Below, piece after piece: positions 6,041-6,240 of a stretch of 6,240 nucleotides of DNA. The notes under the pieces are model-generated. The model was not told the DNA's origin, did not search any database, and was given only the letters and a program-made list of their open reading frames with translations. The stretch is from Chloroflexota bacterium. Its GTDB lineage: Bacteria > Chloroflexota > FW602-bin22 > JAMCYS01. A program made the position numbers and the translations under genes. The stretch is taken from the NCBI GenBank assembly GCA_021847625.1, contig JAJZQK010000216.1, positions 1 to 6,240 on the forward strand, read 5' to 3'. Position 1 is the first letter of the stretch. Every line of letters starts with the position of its first letter.

Positions 6041-6240
6041 GTGAGACGACTCAAGCTGCTGGTGCCGCTCCTGCTTCTGCCCGTTATCCCTTTGGCTTTC
6101 GGGGCACTCTTCGTCTTCATTCCGGTCATCTGGCTGTTCTCGCCGTTCCATCATGCGCCACCTAAGGGTAGTCTCCAGGCCGTGACCCAGACCTACCTGA
6201 AGTTCGAGAGCGCGGCCGTCAAGAAGTACAGCGGCTGCGT
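6041..6240 (+). CDS. N-terminus of an exported protein, possibly a lytic transglycosylase (partial)
   Basis: From GTG at 6041 the frame stays open for 66 codons to the window edge. It starts VRRLKLLVPLLLLP, continues hydrophobic to about residue 34 (FIPVIWLF), then becomes polar (HHAPPKG, then QTYLKFESAAVKKYSGC). A basic start plus a long hydrophobic segment indicates a signal peptide or membrane anchor. The polar part resembles the lead-in 'YL..Y..AA.KY' that often precedes the catalytic region of wall lytic transglycosylases in conjugation loci. That resemblance is suggestive, not diagnostic. A weak GGTGG lies 9 nt upstream, and no promoter is evident. It faces away from the truncated minus-strand transglycosylase ~50 nt to the left. 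It could be the displaced front half of the same gene or a separate wall hydrolase. Confidence 0.5.
   Translation, partial: MRRLKLLVPLLLLPVIPLAFGALFVFIPVIWLFSPFHHAPPKGSLQAVTQTYLKFESAAVKKYSGC

Noticed and set aside
5990..6154. Upstream extension of the transglycosylase frame to ATG at 6154
   Set aside because: The added residues are highly charged and hydrophilic with no export signal, and are the exact complement of a plausible plus-strand signal sequence. They probably do not form part of a real protein.

Overview
The window is a GC-rich stretch of bacterial DNA carrying most of one minus-strand operon for a type IV secretion (conjugation-type) channel. The set is a lytic transglycosylase remnant, an A24 prepilin peptidase, a VirB2-like pilin, a membrane protein of unknown family, a VirB6/TrbL-like channel protein, a PrgI/VirB3-like protein and a VirB4 ATPase. 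No outer-membrane core components (VirB7/VirB9/VirB10) appear between them. Together with strong GGAG-type ribosome binding sites and a separate PrgI-type protein just before VirB4, this suggests a monoderm host, perhaps a high-GC Bacillota, Chloroflexota or actinobacterial lineage. The lineage is inference. The DNA is probably an integrative conjugative element or conjugative plasmid, but no relaxase, VirD4 coupling protein or integrase is inside the window.

Layout, read along the minus strand from right to left: about 5990-5534, C-terminal half of an SLT-type lytic transglycosylase (VirB1 role); 5547-5113, small A24 prepilin peptidase, overlapping the previous stop by 14 nt; 5097-5061, a hairpin in the only sizeable intergenic gap; 5020-4631, pilin; 4625-4594, a very stable GCAA-capped hairpin directly after the pilin stop; 4555-3926, multi-pass membrane protein; 3922-2189, VirB6/TrbL-like protein with a long soluble tail; 2173-1853, PrgI-like protein; 1839 to beyond base 1, VirB4 ATPase, cut by the window edge. 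From the membrane protein onward, genes are 3-15 nt apart (about 16 nt allowing for rounding at each junction) and look co-transcribed.

At the right edge the direction changes. A plus-strand reading frame (6041 to the end) begins with a basic N-terminus and a long hydrophobic segment, as expected for the front of an exported wall hydrolase. The minus-strand transglycosylase begins abruptly in mid-domain, without its catalytic-glutamate half or a signal sequence. The two pieces lie head to head about 50 nt apart, which looks like an inversion breakpoint or an assembly/amplification chimera in the transglycosylase gene.

How the parts would work together: the transglycosylase opens peptidoglycan, the pilin assembles or lines the channel, VirB6, the unknown membrane protein and PrgI form the membrane pore, and VirB4 powers assembly and substrate transfer. 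The least standard part is the prepilin peptidase immediately upstream of the pilin, together with two RNA hairpins that bracket the pilin cistron and could set its expression apart from the other genes. No tRNA, rRNA, CRISPR array or insertion sequence was recognised, and there is no gene-free stretch longer than 300 bases.
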